Numbered from the stretch's first letter, positions 23,838-33,159 are shown. The stretch: DNA of 38,649 bases from an uncultured Christensenella sp. (GCA_910579205.1 CAJTTD010000015.1:1-38649); one strand, 5' to 3'. Numbers and translations are program-made. Notes: generated by a model from the letters alone, not told the origin.

Positions 23838-25752
23838 CAAAATGCCCCGCAACAAAATGCAAAAGGGAGTACTCGGGCGCACGCTCAAGATGCTTTTCCG
23901 CTATTATCCCAAAATGATGACCGTTACGTTGATATTTATTATATTCAACGCGGTCGTAAGTTCGTTGCCGTCCATATTTATGGAACGCGTGTTTACCGTC
24001 GTCGGTTTGGCTGTCAAAAACGGCGGAGGCTGGGATGTGTACGGCGGTCAAATAATACGCGCCATGCTCACCCTTATCGGTCTATACATTCTGTCGCTCG
24101 TATCGGGCGCGGTGGACAAACAGCTCATGGCTATAATCACGCAAGGCTTTTTGAAAAAGATGCGAGAGCATATGTTCAACGGCATGCAGAACTTGCCCAT
24201 CAAGTATTTCGATACGAACAGCAACGGCGATATCATGAGTTACTACACCAACGATATAGACGCGCTACGTCAAATGATATCGCAGTCTTTGCCGCAGTTT
24301 TTAGCATCATCGATCATGGTGTTGACGCTGTTCTTTATAATGCTTTGGTACAGCTTTTGGCTTACGCTCATAGTAATAGGCGGAATAGTGTTTATTGTAT
24401 TCGTTACCAAAGTAGTAGGCGGCGGCGCGGGCAAGTACTTTAGAGGACAGCAGCTTGCGGTAGGCAAGATGGAAGGCTTTGTGGAAGAGATGATGAACGG
24501 ACAAAAAGTCGTCAAAGTTTTCTGCCACGAGCAAGCGGCTAAATCCGATTTCGACAAGGTAAACGAGTATTTGTACGATCAGACCAACCGCGCCAACAGA
24601 TACGCCAACATGCTCATGCCCATACTCGGCAATATAGGACACGTGCTGTACGTGATAGTCGCGCTTGTGGGCGGTGTATTCATATTGAATTCGGTAGGCA
24701 ACATTTCTGTAGGCGTTCTTGCAAACGGATCGCTGTCCGTGTTCAGCATTGCGCTTGTCGTTGCGTTTTTGCAAATGACGCGGCAGTTCTGCAATAATAT
24801 CAATCAGGTATCCAATCAGATGAACTCGGTCGTAATGGGACTTGCGGGCGCAAGCAGACTATTTACATTGATCGATCAGCAAGCCGAAGTAGACAACGGC
24901 TACGTAACGCTCGTGAATGCCAAGGAAGTGGACGGCGAGATAGTGGAGTGTGAAGAACGCACCGATATGTGGGCGTGGAAGCATCCGCACGGCGACGGCA
25001 CTACTACGTTTACCAAGCTCTGCGGCGACGTTGTGCTTACCGAGGTGGACTTTGAATACGAAGAAGGTAAGCCCGTATTGCACGATGTTTCCATATATGC
25101 ACAGCCGGGGCAGAAAGTTGCGTTCGTAGGAGCTACGGGCGCGGGCAAGACCACTATAACCAATCTACTGAACAGATTTTACGACATCGCCGACGGCAAG
25201 ATACGCTACGACGGGATAAACATCAACAAGATAAAAAAAGCCGACCTTCGTCGTTCGCTCGGTATTGTTTTGCAAGATACCAATTTGTTCACAGGCACTG
25301 TCATGGATAATATCCGCTACGGCAAACTGGACGCGACGGACGAAGAGTGCCGCTCGGCTGCGGCTCTTGCGGGTGCGGACGACTTTATAGAGCGTTTGCC
25401 AAACGGCTACGACACAATGCTCACGGGCAACGGCGCAAACCTTTCGCAAGGTCAGCGGCAGCTTCTTGCAATAGCCAGAGCCGCAGTAGCCGACCCGCCC
25501 GTAATGATCCTCGACGAAGCTACTTCGTCCATAGACACGCGCACCGAAGCTATTGTTTCGCGCGGCATGGATAGGCTTATGCACGGGCGCACCGTGTTTG
25601 TAATAGCGCACAGACTGTCCACTATCAAAAATTCGGACGTCATAATAGTGCTTGACCACGGTAGGATAATCGAACGCGGCAGCCATGAAAAACTGATAGA
25701 GCAGAAAGGTCAGTACTATCAGTTGTATACGGGCGCGTTTGAAATGGAATAA
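23827..25752 (+). CDS. ABC exporter half-transporter, canonical ATP site
   Basis: The 641-residue partner subunit also has six membrane helices and an ATPase domain: Walker A GATGAGKTT (435-443), signature LSQGQ (539-543), Walker B LDE (562-564) and H595 in the H-loop. Before the ATPase domain sits a ~50-residue insert (VNAKEVDGEIVECEERTDMW, then AWKHPHGDG), typical of one subfamily of these pairs. I chose the ATG at 23827, inside the end of the upstream gene; a longer frame from 23755 has no domain support. No terminator follows, and the next gene starts 41 nt downstream. Confidence 0.92.
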   Translation: MKNNKMPRNKMQKGVLGRTLKMLFRYYPKMMTVTLIFIIFNAVVSSLPSIFMERVFTVVGLAVKNGGGWDVYGGQIIRAMLTLIGLYILSLVSGAVDKQLMAIITQGFLKKMREHMFNGMQNLPIKYFDTNSNGDIMSYYTNDIDALRQMISQSLPQFLASSIMVLTLFFIMLWYSFWLTLIVIGGIVFIVFVTKVVGGGAGKYFRGQQLAVGKMEGFVEEMMNGQKVVKVFCHEQAAKSDFDKVNEYLYDQTNRANRYANMLMPILGNIGHVLYVIVALVGGVFILNSVGNISVGVLANGSLSVFSIALVVAFLQMTRQFCNNINQVSNQMNSVVMGLAGASRLFTLIDQQAEVDNGYVTLVNAKEVDGEIVECEERTDMWAWKHPHGDGTTTFTKLCGDVVLTEVDFEYEEGKPVLHDVSIYAQPGQKVAFVGATGAGKTTITNLLNRFYDIADGKIRYDGININKIKKADLRRSLGIVLQDTNLFTGTVMDNIRYGKLDATDEECRSAAALAGADDFIERLPNGYDTMLTGNGANLSQGQRQLLAIARAAVADPPVMILDEATSSIDTRTEAIVSRGMDRLMHGRTVFVIAHRLSTIKNSDVIIVLDHGRIIERGSHEKLIEQKGQYYQLYTGAFEME

Positions 25753-25793
25753 TTTTTATCGTTCGCCGTTCGCGACGATAGAGTGCGGGAATC

Positions 25794-26639
25794 ATGATAA
25801 ACGAAAAAATAGATTTGTACGGATACTTCGGTTTAAAACGCGGCAAGGACGCGGAAGGGTACTTGACGAGCTACGTTCCGTCTAATACGGGTGAGATCAA
25901 GCAGAAGCTCCGTCCGGCAGTCATAATAATCCCGGGCGGCGCATACAGAATGTGTTCGGAACGCGAGGGCGAGCCTGTTGCGATAAAATTCTTGAACGAA
26001 GGTTATGCGGCGTTCGTATTGAATTACTCTGTCTTTACCGCATATCCCGTTCCGCTCGCCGAAGCGCTCGCCGCCGTAGCTTATGTGCGGCGCAACGCGC
26101 AAAGATTTGCCGTGGACGTAAACCATGTGGCAACGCTTGGTTTTTCCGCGGGCGGTCATCTTGCGGGCATGACGGCGACTATGTTCGACGATAAAAAATG
26201 CGGGGAAATGCTCGGTATCGGCGTGGATGAATTGCGTCCGAACGCAACGGTCTTGTGTTATCCCGTAACGACGTCGGATAAGGCGTATGCGCATGCCGAA
26301 AGTTTTCGCATAATTTCGGGCGGAGACAGCGCGCTTGCGGATTATTTGTCTTTGGAAAAGCGCGTCAACGCGAACAGCGTACCGTCTTTTATTTGGCATA
26401 CCGCGGCGGATGACTGCGTTCCCGTCAACAATTCGTTGCTCTTAGCGGAGGCTTATCTCAAGTGCGGCGTGCCGTGCGCTTTGCATGTGTTTGAAAAAGG
26501 TTGGCACGGACTGAGCTTGTGTAATTGCGAGACCAACGATCAGACGGAAGAGGACGCGGCGCTAGTGTCGGTGCGCAAGTGGTTCGATCTGGCGATAGAT
26601 TGGCTGCGCGACAGAAATTTTGCCGTTAAGGTAAAGTAG
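25794..26639 (+). CDS. Alpha/beta hydrolase, esterase/acetyl-xylan-esterase-like
   Basis: A 281-residue alpha/beta hydrolase with an oxyanion-hole motif PGGAY (48-51), the nucleophile elbow GFSAGG with S118, a probable acid at D206 or D207 (HTAADDCVP) and catalytic H238 (GWHGL). This is the BD-FAE/esterase-lipase type that acts on small acyl or sugar acetyl esters. There is no signal peptide, so it is cytoplasmic. The Shine-Dalgarno is weak. It may be read through from the ABC operon or from an unseen promoter. The substrate cannot be deduced. Confidence 0.85.
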   Translation: MINEKIDLYGYFGLKRGKDAEGYLTSYVPSNTGEIKQKLRPAVIIIPGGAYRMCSEREGEPVAIKFLNEGYAAFVLNYSVFTAYPVPLAEALAAVAYVRRNAQRFAVDVNHVATLGFSAGGHLAGMTATMFDDKKCGEMLGIGVDELRPNATVLCYPVTTSDKAYAHAESFRIISGGDSALADYLSLEKRVNANSVPSFIWHTAADDCVPVNNSLLLAEAYLKCGVPCALHVFEKGWHGLSLCNCETNDQTEEDAALVSVRKWFDLAIDWLRDRNFAVKVK

Positions 26640-26670
26640 GGCATAGCTTAATTATATAGAGGCAGTAAAT

Positions 26671-27468
26671 ATGGAAGCTTTATATCTTGACAATGCGCCT
26701 ATAGCTTATTACATCGACGATAGGGCAAACAACGACTGGGTAGTTTTTGTTCACGCCGCGTTCGTAGACAACACGATGTTTAAAAAACAGTACCGTTATT
26801 TTTCGGGAAAATATAACTTGCTTGCCGTCGATATATTGGGACACGGCAATTCGCTATGCGCGCGAAAAGGCGACGGCATTGACAAGATGTCCGACTGGAT
26901 ATACGAAATATTCCGAAAGTACAACATTTCCGCAGCGCATTTTGTAGGAGTTTCGTTGGGCGCGGTCTTTGTTCAAGATTTTGCAAACAAATACGAGGAC
27001 AAAGTTTTGTCGCTCGCTTGTTTCGGCGGGTATGACGTAAACGATTTCGACGTAGAAAAACAAAAGTCAAATTCCAAAGCGCAAAAGGCGATGATGATGA
27101 AAGCGCTTATTTCGGTCAAGTGGTTTGCAAAAGCAAATAAAAAGATATCCGCTTATACCGAAGAAGCGCAAGACGAATTTTACGAGATCAATAAGCGGTT
27201 TAAAAAGAAGTCGTTTAAATATTTGGCTAAACTGAAGGATCTGATAAACAAATATCCGTCAAAGCGACCGACTTATCCGCTGTTGGTCGGTTGCGGCGAA
27301 CACGACGATCCCACGGAGCTTGAGATCGTAAACGACTGGGCGGCAAGCAAAAATTGCGACAAGGTCATTTTGCGAGGCGCGGGGCATTGCGCCAATATGG
27401 ATACTCCCGATGAGTTTAACGTTTGCTTGGAAAACTTTTGGACAAAAAACGGCAAAGCTGCAAATTGA
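26671..27468 (+). CDS. Alpha/beta hydrolase (second, unrelated subfamily)
   Basis: This 265-residue protein has the alpha/beta hydrolase strand order with VVFVHAAFVDNTMF near the oxyanion hole, DILGHGNS (54-61), nucleophile elbow GVSLGA with S95 and a late GAGHCANMDTP carrying the catalytic His. It resembles the MhpC/BioH-like group rather than the esterase upstream. Start is supported by AGAGGCAG. It lies 31 nt after the previous hydrolase on the same strand and ends before a long hairpin. Confidence 0.85.
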   Translation: MEALYLDNAPIAYYIDDRANNDWVVFVHAAFVDNTMFKKQYRYFSGKYNLLAVDILGHGNSLCARKGDGIDKMSDWIYEIFRKYNISAAHFVGVSLGAVFVQDFANKYEDKVLSLACFGGYDVNDFDVEKQKSNSKAQKAMMMKALISVKWFAKANKKISAYTEEAQDEFYEINKRFKKKSFKYLAKLKDLINKYPSKRPTYPLLVGCGEHDDPTELEIVNDWAASKNCDKVILRGAGHCANMDTPDEFNVCLENFWTKNGKAAN

Positions 27469-27525
27469 CTTTTCGGGATAGCAAAACGTAATGGTATATA
27501 ATAACGAGGTTGCGTTTCAAAGTAT

Positions 27526-27557
27526 AAACGGAAGGCAGGGTTTTCTGCCTTCCGTTT
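27526..27557 (+). terminator. Hairpin terminator after the hydrolase pair
   Basis: AAACGGAAGGCAG (27526-27538) and CTGCCTTCCGTTT (27545-27557) make a perfect 13-bp stem with GGTTTT as loop. The U tract is only the three T residues of the arm, so efficiency is uncertain. The rest of 27558-27691 shows no gene. Confidence 0.65.
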
Positions 27558-27652
27558 GATATTAGTTTTTGTAAGTTCTCTAATGATATCGGCTAGAATG
27601 CAACGGAACTTCTGCAGTATCGTATCATTTGCAAAACGCTTGCGAATAGTTT

Positions 27653-27682
27653 TTGCGTGTACACTGCAAACAAATGTATAAT
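27653..27682 (+). promoter_or_regulatory. Possible sigma-A promoter reading into the kinase 3' end
   Basis: TTGCGT (27653-27658), an 18-bp spacer and TATAAT (27677-27682). It points right, toward the 3' end of the oppositely oriented kinase gene, and would start about 3 nt before the ATG of a 28-codon frame. Confidence 0.4.
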
Positions 27683-27691
27683 GGACGCATT

Positions 27692-27778
27692 ATGCACGAG
27701 ACCGAAAACGGTGTGGTTCGATGTATCTGTATGGAAATGATAGAGAAAACGGCAAGAGCGAGCGATTTACGCCTTTAA
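27692..27778 (+). CDS. Possible 28-residue small ORF overlapping the kinase end
   Basis: The frame starts MHETENGVVRCICMEMIEKT and ends at TAA 27776-27778, overlapping the last codons of the kinase gene on the other strand. The only support is the promoter placed just before it. I do not recognise the peptide, and it may be a chance frame or a short antisense transcript. Confidence 0.2.
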   Translation: MHETENGVVRCICMEMIEKTARASDLRL

Positions 27779-29866
27779 CAGCGAGATAAAGAATGTTGTG
27801 CCGCCGTTACTCGTTTCGTAAGTAAGTTCGCCGTTCATGCTTTCGATTATGTTCTTGCAAATGTAAAGACCTACGCCGCCCGTTTCGTTGTTGTTCTCGG
27901 AAACATAAGGTTTGAATATATCCAAACTCTCGTCAATGCCTTTGCCGTCGTCAATAATGCACAGCACGACCTTATTTTTGTCGGTTTTGACAGTTAGCGT
28001 TATCGTAGAGCAATGCGCGTGTTCTATAGCGTTTATAATAATATTGGATACGACGTTTTCTATTCCTTTGGGTTTGACAAACGCTTTTACGGGGCTATCG
28101 ACCGAGTTTTTCAGAATGATACCGTTGGCGTCGCAGTCGAAACGGTGATACTTAAACAAGAGCGCGCAAAGCTCCGACATATCTACGACTTGCGACGGCT
28201 CTGCCAAATAATTGAGTTTGGCATAAGCCGCGATCTCGGAGAGATTGATTATAACACGTTCGGCGTCTTGCTTTATAATGCTTATTGTCTTGATCTGCTC
28301 ATCGTCCTTTTCGCGTTCTATTGCCGTATCGCACAGCGTAACGGCGGAAGCGAGCGGCTTTTTCATATCGTGTGAAACAAACTGCAATAAATTGTCTCTG
28401 TCCGCAATAACCGCTTTTATATCCTTTACTTGCCGTTCTACTTCTTTATGCAAATTTTCCGTAAGATAAACGTTAGACCTTTTCATATCCATAATGACGA
28501 TAACAACGCTGAAAAAGGTTACGATCGTAGCGGCGACGCACAGCCAAAAAACAGGGTTGATCTGCGCGGGAAAAATATGCGGTAAAAACAGAGATCCGAT
28601 GATCGCAACTGCAATGATAGCCGCGCACGATATTTGCAAAATTCCGTGTTCGTCTTTTTTTCCGAAAATCGCAAGTCCGATAAAAGCCGTAAGAGATACC
28701 GCGCTCAGTGCCTTTATGACGATACAAACTATGCTCATAGCGTTTGCCGCGCCAAACGGTACAAACGGACAAAGAAAAGCGAACAGTGCGCCGCCCGCCG
28801 AGAAAGCGGGGGGAATATATTGCATTATAGGTATTTTCCAGTGGTTTCTGCCCATAGCGATCTGTGCGCCGCCGAGTATAACAAAAGGCATAGCAAGCGA
28901 TAATGCCGTTAAAAGCAGCGGCGCGCCCGTAACGCCGTTTAAAAGATAGTGGCAAAAAAGCAATACGGTTATCCCGAATACCCATACGATAGCGGCGACG
29001 AATTTTTTTGAGCGTTCCACAACGGATAACACGACGAGGACGGCGAACACTACGGCGGCGAGAATGGCAAAGGCGATCAAAAGGTTGTTTGATATTTGAT
29101 TTATACTTCTTACATCGTTTTCCGTGCCTATAAGCGGACAGTCGGATATGCCCGAATACGCGCTGCCCGACGATTGATAATGTACGGTTATGATCTGAGC
29201 GGAATTTAACTGGTCGTCCAAAGCGTTGCGCCGCGTATAAAAATTAAGATCTATCGTTGTATTGCCCGTTTCGGCTGAAAACTTATCCGTCTTTTTGTCG
29301 TAGTTAGTGTTAAAATCGGTAAAGTCGTAGTTTTCGATTTCACCGTAACGCGCTACGAGATTTACTTTTTGGTACACGTTTGCGGCGCTGAATACCGCGG
29401 GTAACGAAATAGTGAAATGCCAATAATCGCCCAGCTTGTGCGGAGACAGTTTTTGAGACTGTTCATAAAAATCTTCCGCATATGGATCGAGATTCATCAC
29501 GACAAATATAAGCGTTCCCTTTTCGGCGAAGTTGAATGGCTTGGTCAGATCTACTATTTGTATATCTTCGCTGAGATTTGTCGGCACTATAAAGCGGTCG
29601 GGTACGTAATTGACTTTCGTAAGCCTGCCCAAGTCGGTCAAATCGTTTATACGCACGGCGGTTATGTGTTCTCCGATCTCCGCAGTTATTTTTTCGTCCG
29701 AATATGAGCCGTCCGGTAACCATCCGCGAACATATGTAACGCTGCCGGTTGTCTGCGGTACGTCGACAATTTTCGGTGCGGAAAAAAATAGCGTTATTAT
29801 AAACAACGCCGAAAATACGGCAAAGGATATGACCGTTATTATTTTTTTAAGATAGCGGTTTATCAT
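27767..29866 (-). CDS. Membrane sensor histidine kinase with 7TM sensor
   Basis: This 699-residue kinase has one N-terminal helix (about 8-30), an extracytoplasmic beta-rich sensor domain (31-260), seven closely spaced membrane helices (about 263-462), a short linker and a histidine kinase core. The phosphorylated histidine is H499 in FVSHDMKKPL, the N-box is NIIINAIEH with N612, and the ATP lid has DDGKGID and GGVGLYI. The layout resembles 7TMR-DISM receptors, which sense extracellular ligands such as carbohydrates. M29866 (GGAGGCGG upstream) is the start; the frame extends further but into the regulator gene, which it overlaps by 20 nt. Confidence 0.88.
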   Translation of the reverse strand: MINRYLKKIITVISFAVFSALFIITLFFSAPKIVDVPQTTGSVTYVRGWLPDGSYSDEKITAEIGEHITAVRINDLTDLGRLTKVNYVPDRFIVPTNLSEDIQIVDLTKPFNFAEKGTLIFVVMNLDPYAEDFYEQSQKLSPHKLGDYWHFTISLPAVFSAANVYQKVNLVARYGEIENYDFTDFNTNYDKKTDKFSAETGNTTIDLNFYTRRNALDDQLNSAQIITVHYQSSGSAYSGISDCPLIGTENDVRSINQISNNLLIAFAILAAVVFAVLVVLSVVERSKKFVAAIVWVFGITVLLFCHYLLNGVTGAPLLLTALSLAMPFVILGGAQIAMGRNHWKIPIMQYIPPAFSAGGALFAFLCPFVPFGAANAMSIVCIVIKALSAVSLTAFIGLAIFGKKDEHGILQISCAAIIAVAIIGSLFLPHIFPAQINPVFWLCVAATIVTFFSVVIVIMDMKRSNVYLTENLHKEVERQVKDIKAVIADRDNLLQFVSHDMKKPLASAVTLCDTAIEREKDDEQIKTISIIKQDAERVIINLSEIAAYAKLNYLAEPSQVVDMSELCALLFKYHRFDCDANGIILKNSVDSPVKAFVKPKGIENVVSNIIINAIEHAHCSTITLTVKTDKNKVVLCIIDDGKGIDESLDIFKPYVSENNNETGGVGLYICKNIIESMNGELTYETSNGGTTFFISLLKA

Positions 29867-30536
29867 TTTCACCGCCTCCGAAAGCGTAGCCTTTTCCGAA
29901 CTTTGTGGCAAGAAGCGCAGCGCATTCGTCGGACACGGCAAGCAACTTTTTACGCAGATTGGATAAATGTTTTTTAATGGTTTCGGTGTTTAAGTGCGGC
30001 ATTTTCCATACTTGTTCGTATATTTCGTTCGCGTTAAAATAAACGCCTGCGTTTTGCATCAAAAAGGTCAAAATATTGAACTCGCTCGAAGTTAAGTCCA
30101 GCGTGGTGTTTTTGTATACTGCCGTACGGCTTTGAACGTTAAGAGTAAGTCCGCATGAAGATATATTCGCTTTGCTGATCGGTAAAAGCCGTAACGACAT
30201 TTTTGCTTCGATCACTTGCGGCGAGCAAGGTTTAACGATATAATCGGTCGCGCCCGCGGATAACCCGTCGATAACGTTTTCGTCCGATCCCAGATCGGAA
30301 AGGATAATAACGGGCGTTTGTCCCAAATAACGCATAAGTTCGATGCCGTTGCCGTCGGGCAAGATCAAGTCCAAGAGCGCAATATCGAACTCGTTTTCGG
30401 AACAAGCAATGATCGCGCTCTTTAAGGTAGGGCAAGCCGCAACCTTATTCTTTGCCGAAAAATATTCGGTTAGGGAATTACGCAGTTTGTCGCCGTCCTC
30501 GACTATTAAAATATTCTTAAACTCAACCTTACTCAT
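29847..30536 (-). CDS. OmpR/PhoB-family response regulator
   Basis: The 229-residue regulator has a receiver domain with the acidic pair E13-D14, phosphorylation site D56 (ALLDLILPDGNG) and the K in YIVKPCSP, followed by a winged-helix DNA-binding domain (LDLTSSEFNILTFLMQ, then TIKKHLSNLRKKL). It is coupled to the kinase and divergent from the surface-protein gene, so that gene is its most likely target. The start at 30536 is 8 nt after a -10 hexamer with no Shine-Dalgarno. Confidence 0.93.
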   Translation of the reverse strand: MSKVEFKNILIVEDGDKLRNSLTEYFSAKNKVAACPTLKSAIIACSENEFDIALLDLILPDGNGIELMRYLGQTPVIILSDLGSDENVIDGLSAGATDYIVKPCSPQVIEAKMSLRLLPISKANISSCGLTLNVQSRTAVYKNTTLDLTSSEFNILTFLMQNAGVYFNANEIYEQVWKMPHLNTETIKKHLSNLRKKLLAVSDECAALLATKFGKGYAFGGGENDKPLS

Positions 30537-30543
30537 CAATATA

Positions 30544-30552
30544 AGTATAACA
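30544..30552 (-). promoter_or_regulatory. Extended -10 promoter of the response regulator gene
   Basis: On the minus strand TGT-TATACT, hexamer 30549-30544, an extended -10. Only a T-rich, non-consensus -35 is present, which suits an activated promoter. Transcription should start at 30537, one base before the ATG. Confidence 0.55.
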
Positions 30553-30585
30553 CAAAAATCGGCAAAAAACAAACGATATAAAATC

Positions 30586-30605
30586 GTGAAGAAAGTGTGA
30601 AGAAA
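30586..30605. promoter_or_regulatory. Tandem operator candidate for the response regulator
   Basis: GTGAAGAAA occurs twice (30586-30594 and 30597-30605) with an 11-bp period, one DNA turn, the normal arrangement for OmpR/PhoB-type dimers binding head to tail. It lies about 50-68 bp upstream of the regulator start and roughly 77-96 bp upstream of the surface-protein start. Confidence 0.55.
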
Positions 30606-30646
30606 TGCTTTGCGCGCCTTTTAACTGTTCCGTTAAAGAAAAAAGT

Positions 30647-30675
30647 TTGATACAATATAACAATAAATCTATTAT
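30647..30675 (+). promoter_or_regulatory. Sigma-A promoter of the surface-protein gene
   Basis: TTGATA (30647-30652), a 17-bp spacer and TATTAT (30670-30675). The start near 30682 leaves about 57 nt of leader, with AAGAGGTG before the ATG at 30739. Confidence 0.65.
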
Positions 30676-30738
30676 ATCATCCGCGGGGCTAAAGCGTTTT
30701 CCTTGCGGAAACAGCAAAAAAATAGTAAGAGGTGTAAC

Positions 30739-33147
30739 ATGTCTTTAAGAATAAGAGACCGTCTGCTTTGTGTGATCGCATTTATATTCATAACGTTGCT
30801 CGGCGTTATCTGCACGGTAGCTTTTACACAAGAAAAACAAACGGCATTCGCATTGGAAGCCGAAAGCGGCAACTTTCGCGTATATAACGGGAGAGGTGTT
30901 TTCTATAACGGTTACGATGATATCGTATCCGCATGGGATGCCGCGAAAGATCTCTCTTTGGATCAAGTAAATGATGATGTTAAGACTGCTACCGTTAAAA
31001 TGTTCGACAATGCAAGCATAACGGATGCCCTTAGAATATCGAATATCGAAAACATAGACATTACGCTCGATTTGAACGGTTACACCATCACTGGAGCGAA
31101 TGATCGGATAGCTATAATTGTAGACGGCGAAACAAATAGGTTTACCCTTAAAGATAGCTCGGGTGGGGGCAAGATCTCGGGCGCTGAAAGAGGAATATTC
31201 ATAGACAACGGCGCTACCGTTAATATGGAAAGCGGCGAAATTTCCGACAATGTCGTCAAAACCCATTTGGGCGGCGGCGTGTACATAAGCTTCGGTACGT
31301 TCAATATGAGCGGTGGTAAAATTTTAGGCAACACCGCAATGAATGGCGGTGGTGTGTACTTGATGATAGGTACGTTCAATATGAGCGGCGGTGAAATTTC
31401 AAGCAATACTTCAACAGGAGCCTCATCAGTAGACGGCGGCGGCGGTGTTTTTATAGCGATCGGCAGTACGTTTAATATGAGCGGCGGAACTATAAAGGAA
31501 AATACCGCGCAAAAAACGTGCGGCGGCGTGTATTTAACAAACGGCAGTAAGTTCAATGTTTCGGGTTCGGCGCAAATTTTCGGAAATACAGTCGATGGTA
31601 AAGCGAAAAACGTTCTAATGACATCTACCGCAAAGATGATTGTTGTCGGTGATCTTGCCCAAAACGCAACCATAGGCGTTTATCGGGAAAGCGCGGGTAA
31701 CGTAGCAACGGGCTACGTCCAAAGCGAAAGCCCGTCATCATATTTCACTTCGGACAACGATCAATTAAATTGTATTTATAACGATAACGGCACGGTAAAA
31801 TTTGCCGCGCACGATTTCGGGAACTGGGAGATCACACTCAAGCCCACATGCTCTTCTAAAGGCAGTAAAATATGTATCTGCACTGCTTGCGCCCACGAAA
31901 AAGAGGAAGAAATAGATATAGACGATACCGCCCATACTTGGAACGACGGCGAGATCACAAATCAACCTACCTGTTCGGCAACGGGTGTTAAAACTTTTAC
32001 TTGCACCATTGATGCCTCGCATACCAAAACCGAAGATATAGAGATAGACAAAACCGCCCATACTTGGGGCGACTGGGCGGAAAGCAAGCCTGCCGACTGT
32101 ACGAATAATGGCGAAGAAACGCGTGTGTGCGTTCATAACAGCGAGCATAAGGAAACGCAGGAAACCGATGCGTTGGGACACACATGGAGTTCCGAATCGG
32201 TGCGCATAGAGCCGACCTGCACGGCGGATGGATCGATCACGGGTACTTGTACTGTTTGCGGCAAAAAAGATGTCGTTGTTTTGAATAAACTCGGTCATGA
32301 ACTTGTACAGCATAAAGCGCAAGCGGCAACTTGCACGCAAATCGGTTGGGACGCATACGTAACCTGTTCGCGTTGCGACCATACCACCTATGCGGAAATA
32401 TCTGCGCTCGGACACGATCTTAAACACATCGATAGGGTGGAGGCGACGGTTACGGCAGACGGACATATAGAACACTGGATCTGTTCGGTCTGCGAAAAGA
32501 AATACTCGGACGGAAACGGCGCGACTGAAATCGACAGCGTTATTATCCCCATGCTCAAAGCCGAGCTTGTCAAGCCCGACGAAAACGGCGGCGAACACAA
32601 TGTTATAGTAACTACGCCCGAAGGCTTTGCTCACGATATAGATCTCGTCGTAACGGAGATAGAAAAGGAAAATTACGCGCAGTACGAGAGCATAGCGCAA
32701 ACGGTAAACGGCGTGATCGATCTAATTTACGACGTTACGCTCGAATCGGACGGCGTTACGGTACAGCCCGACGGCACATTGACTATAAAACTGCGCATAC
32801 CCGAAACTCTGCAAGGCAAGAACTTTAAACTGTTCCACTTGCACGGAAGCGAAGCGACGGATATGGAATACACGGTAGACGGCAGCTATGCCGTGATAAC
32901 GACGGATAAGCTTTCGGAGTTTATATTCGTAAGCGATAAGGAGGCTACCGCTGTCGCACCCGACGGTGGGCTTTCCGCTGGAGCTATCGCAGTCATAACT
33001 ATCGCGGCTATAATAACTGTTTTGCTTGCCGTATACATTGCATTGTACTTTACTCTTTACCGTAAAGGGGTTGTAAAGGGTAAGGCGTTTGATGTGATCT
33101 ACACGCCGATGAGCGCAATATTCAACAAGAAAAACAAATCGGAATAA
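30739..33147 (+). CDS. Large repeat-rich cell-surface protein
   Basis: This 802-residue protein starts with a basic-hydrophobic signal peptide (about 1-40, ending near TAFALEAESG). Residues ~100-290 form beta-helix repeats of the pectin-lyase/adhesin type, with G-G-G-V-Y and F-N-M-S-G-G recurring about every 25-30 residues. After ~365 come four to five Cys-pair repeats of roughly 45 residues (H-T-W, then P-T-C, then C-x2-C or similar), common in clostridial surface proteins. A beta-domain (DIDLVVTEIEKENYAQYESI and following) precedes a C-terminal membrane helix and basic tail (TLYRKGVVKGKAFDV, ending KKNKSE) instead of an LPxTG sorting signal. It is probably an adhesin-like protein controlled by the divergent two-component system. 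Ligand unknown. Confidence 0.8.
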   Translation: MSLRIRDRLLCVIAFIFITLLGVICTVAFTQEKQTAFALEAESGNFRVYNGRGVFYNGYDDIVSAWDAAKDLSLDQVNDDVKTATVKMFDNASITDALRISNIENIDITLDLNGYTITGANDRIAIIVDGETNRFTLKDSSGGGKISGAERGIFIDNGATVNMESGEISDNVVKTHLGGGVYISFGTFNMSGGKILGNTAMNGGGVYLMIGTFNMSGGEISSNTSTGASSVDGGGGVFIAIGSTFNMSGGTIKENTAQKTCGGVYLTNGSKFNVSGSAQIFGNTVDGKAKNVLMTSTAKMIVVGDLAQNATIGVYRESAGNVATGYVQSESPSSYFTSDNDQLNCIYNDNGTVKFAAHDFGNWEITLKPTCSSKGSKICICTACAHEKEEEIDIDDTAHTWNDGEITNQPTCSATGVKTFTCTIDASHTKTEDIEIDKTAHTWGDWAESKPADCTNNGEETRVCVHNSEHKETQETDALGHTWSSESVRIEPTCTADGSITGTCTVCGKKDVVVLNKLGHELVQHKAQAATCTQIGWDAYVTCSRCDHTTYAEISALGHDLKHIDRVEATVTADGHIEHWICSVCEKKYSDGNGATEIDSVIIPMLKAELVKPDENGGEHNVIVTTPEGFAHDIDLVVTEIEKENYAQYESIAQTVNGVIDLIYDVTLESDGVTVQPDGTLTIKLRIPETLQGKNFKLFHLHGSEATDMEYTVDGSYAVITTDKLSEFIFVSDKEATAVAPDGGLSAGAIAVITIAAIITVLLAVYIALYFTLYRKGVVKGKAFDVIYTPMSAIFNKKNKSE

Positions 33148-33159
33148 CATATCGAATAA

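Noticed and set aside
27465..27502. TTGACT with TATAAT as a promoter
   Set aside because: The hexamers are 26 bp apart, too far for a sigma-A promoter.
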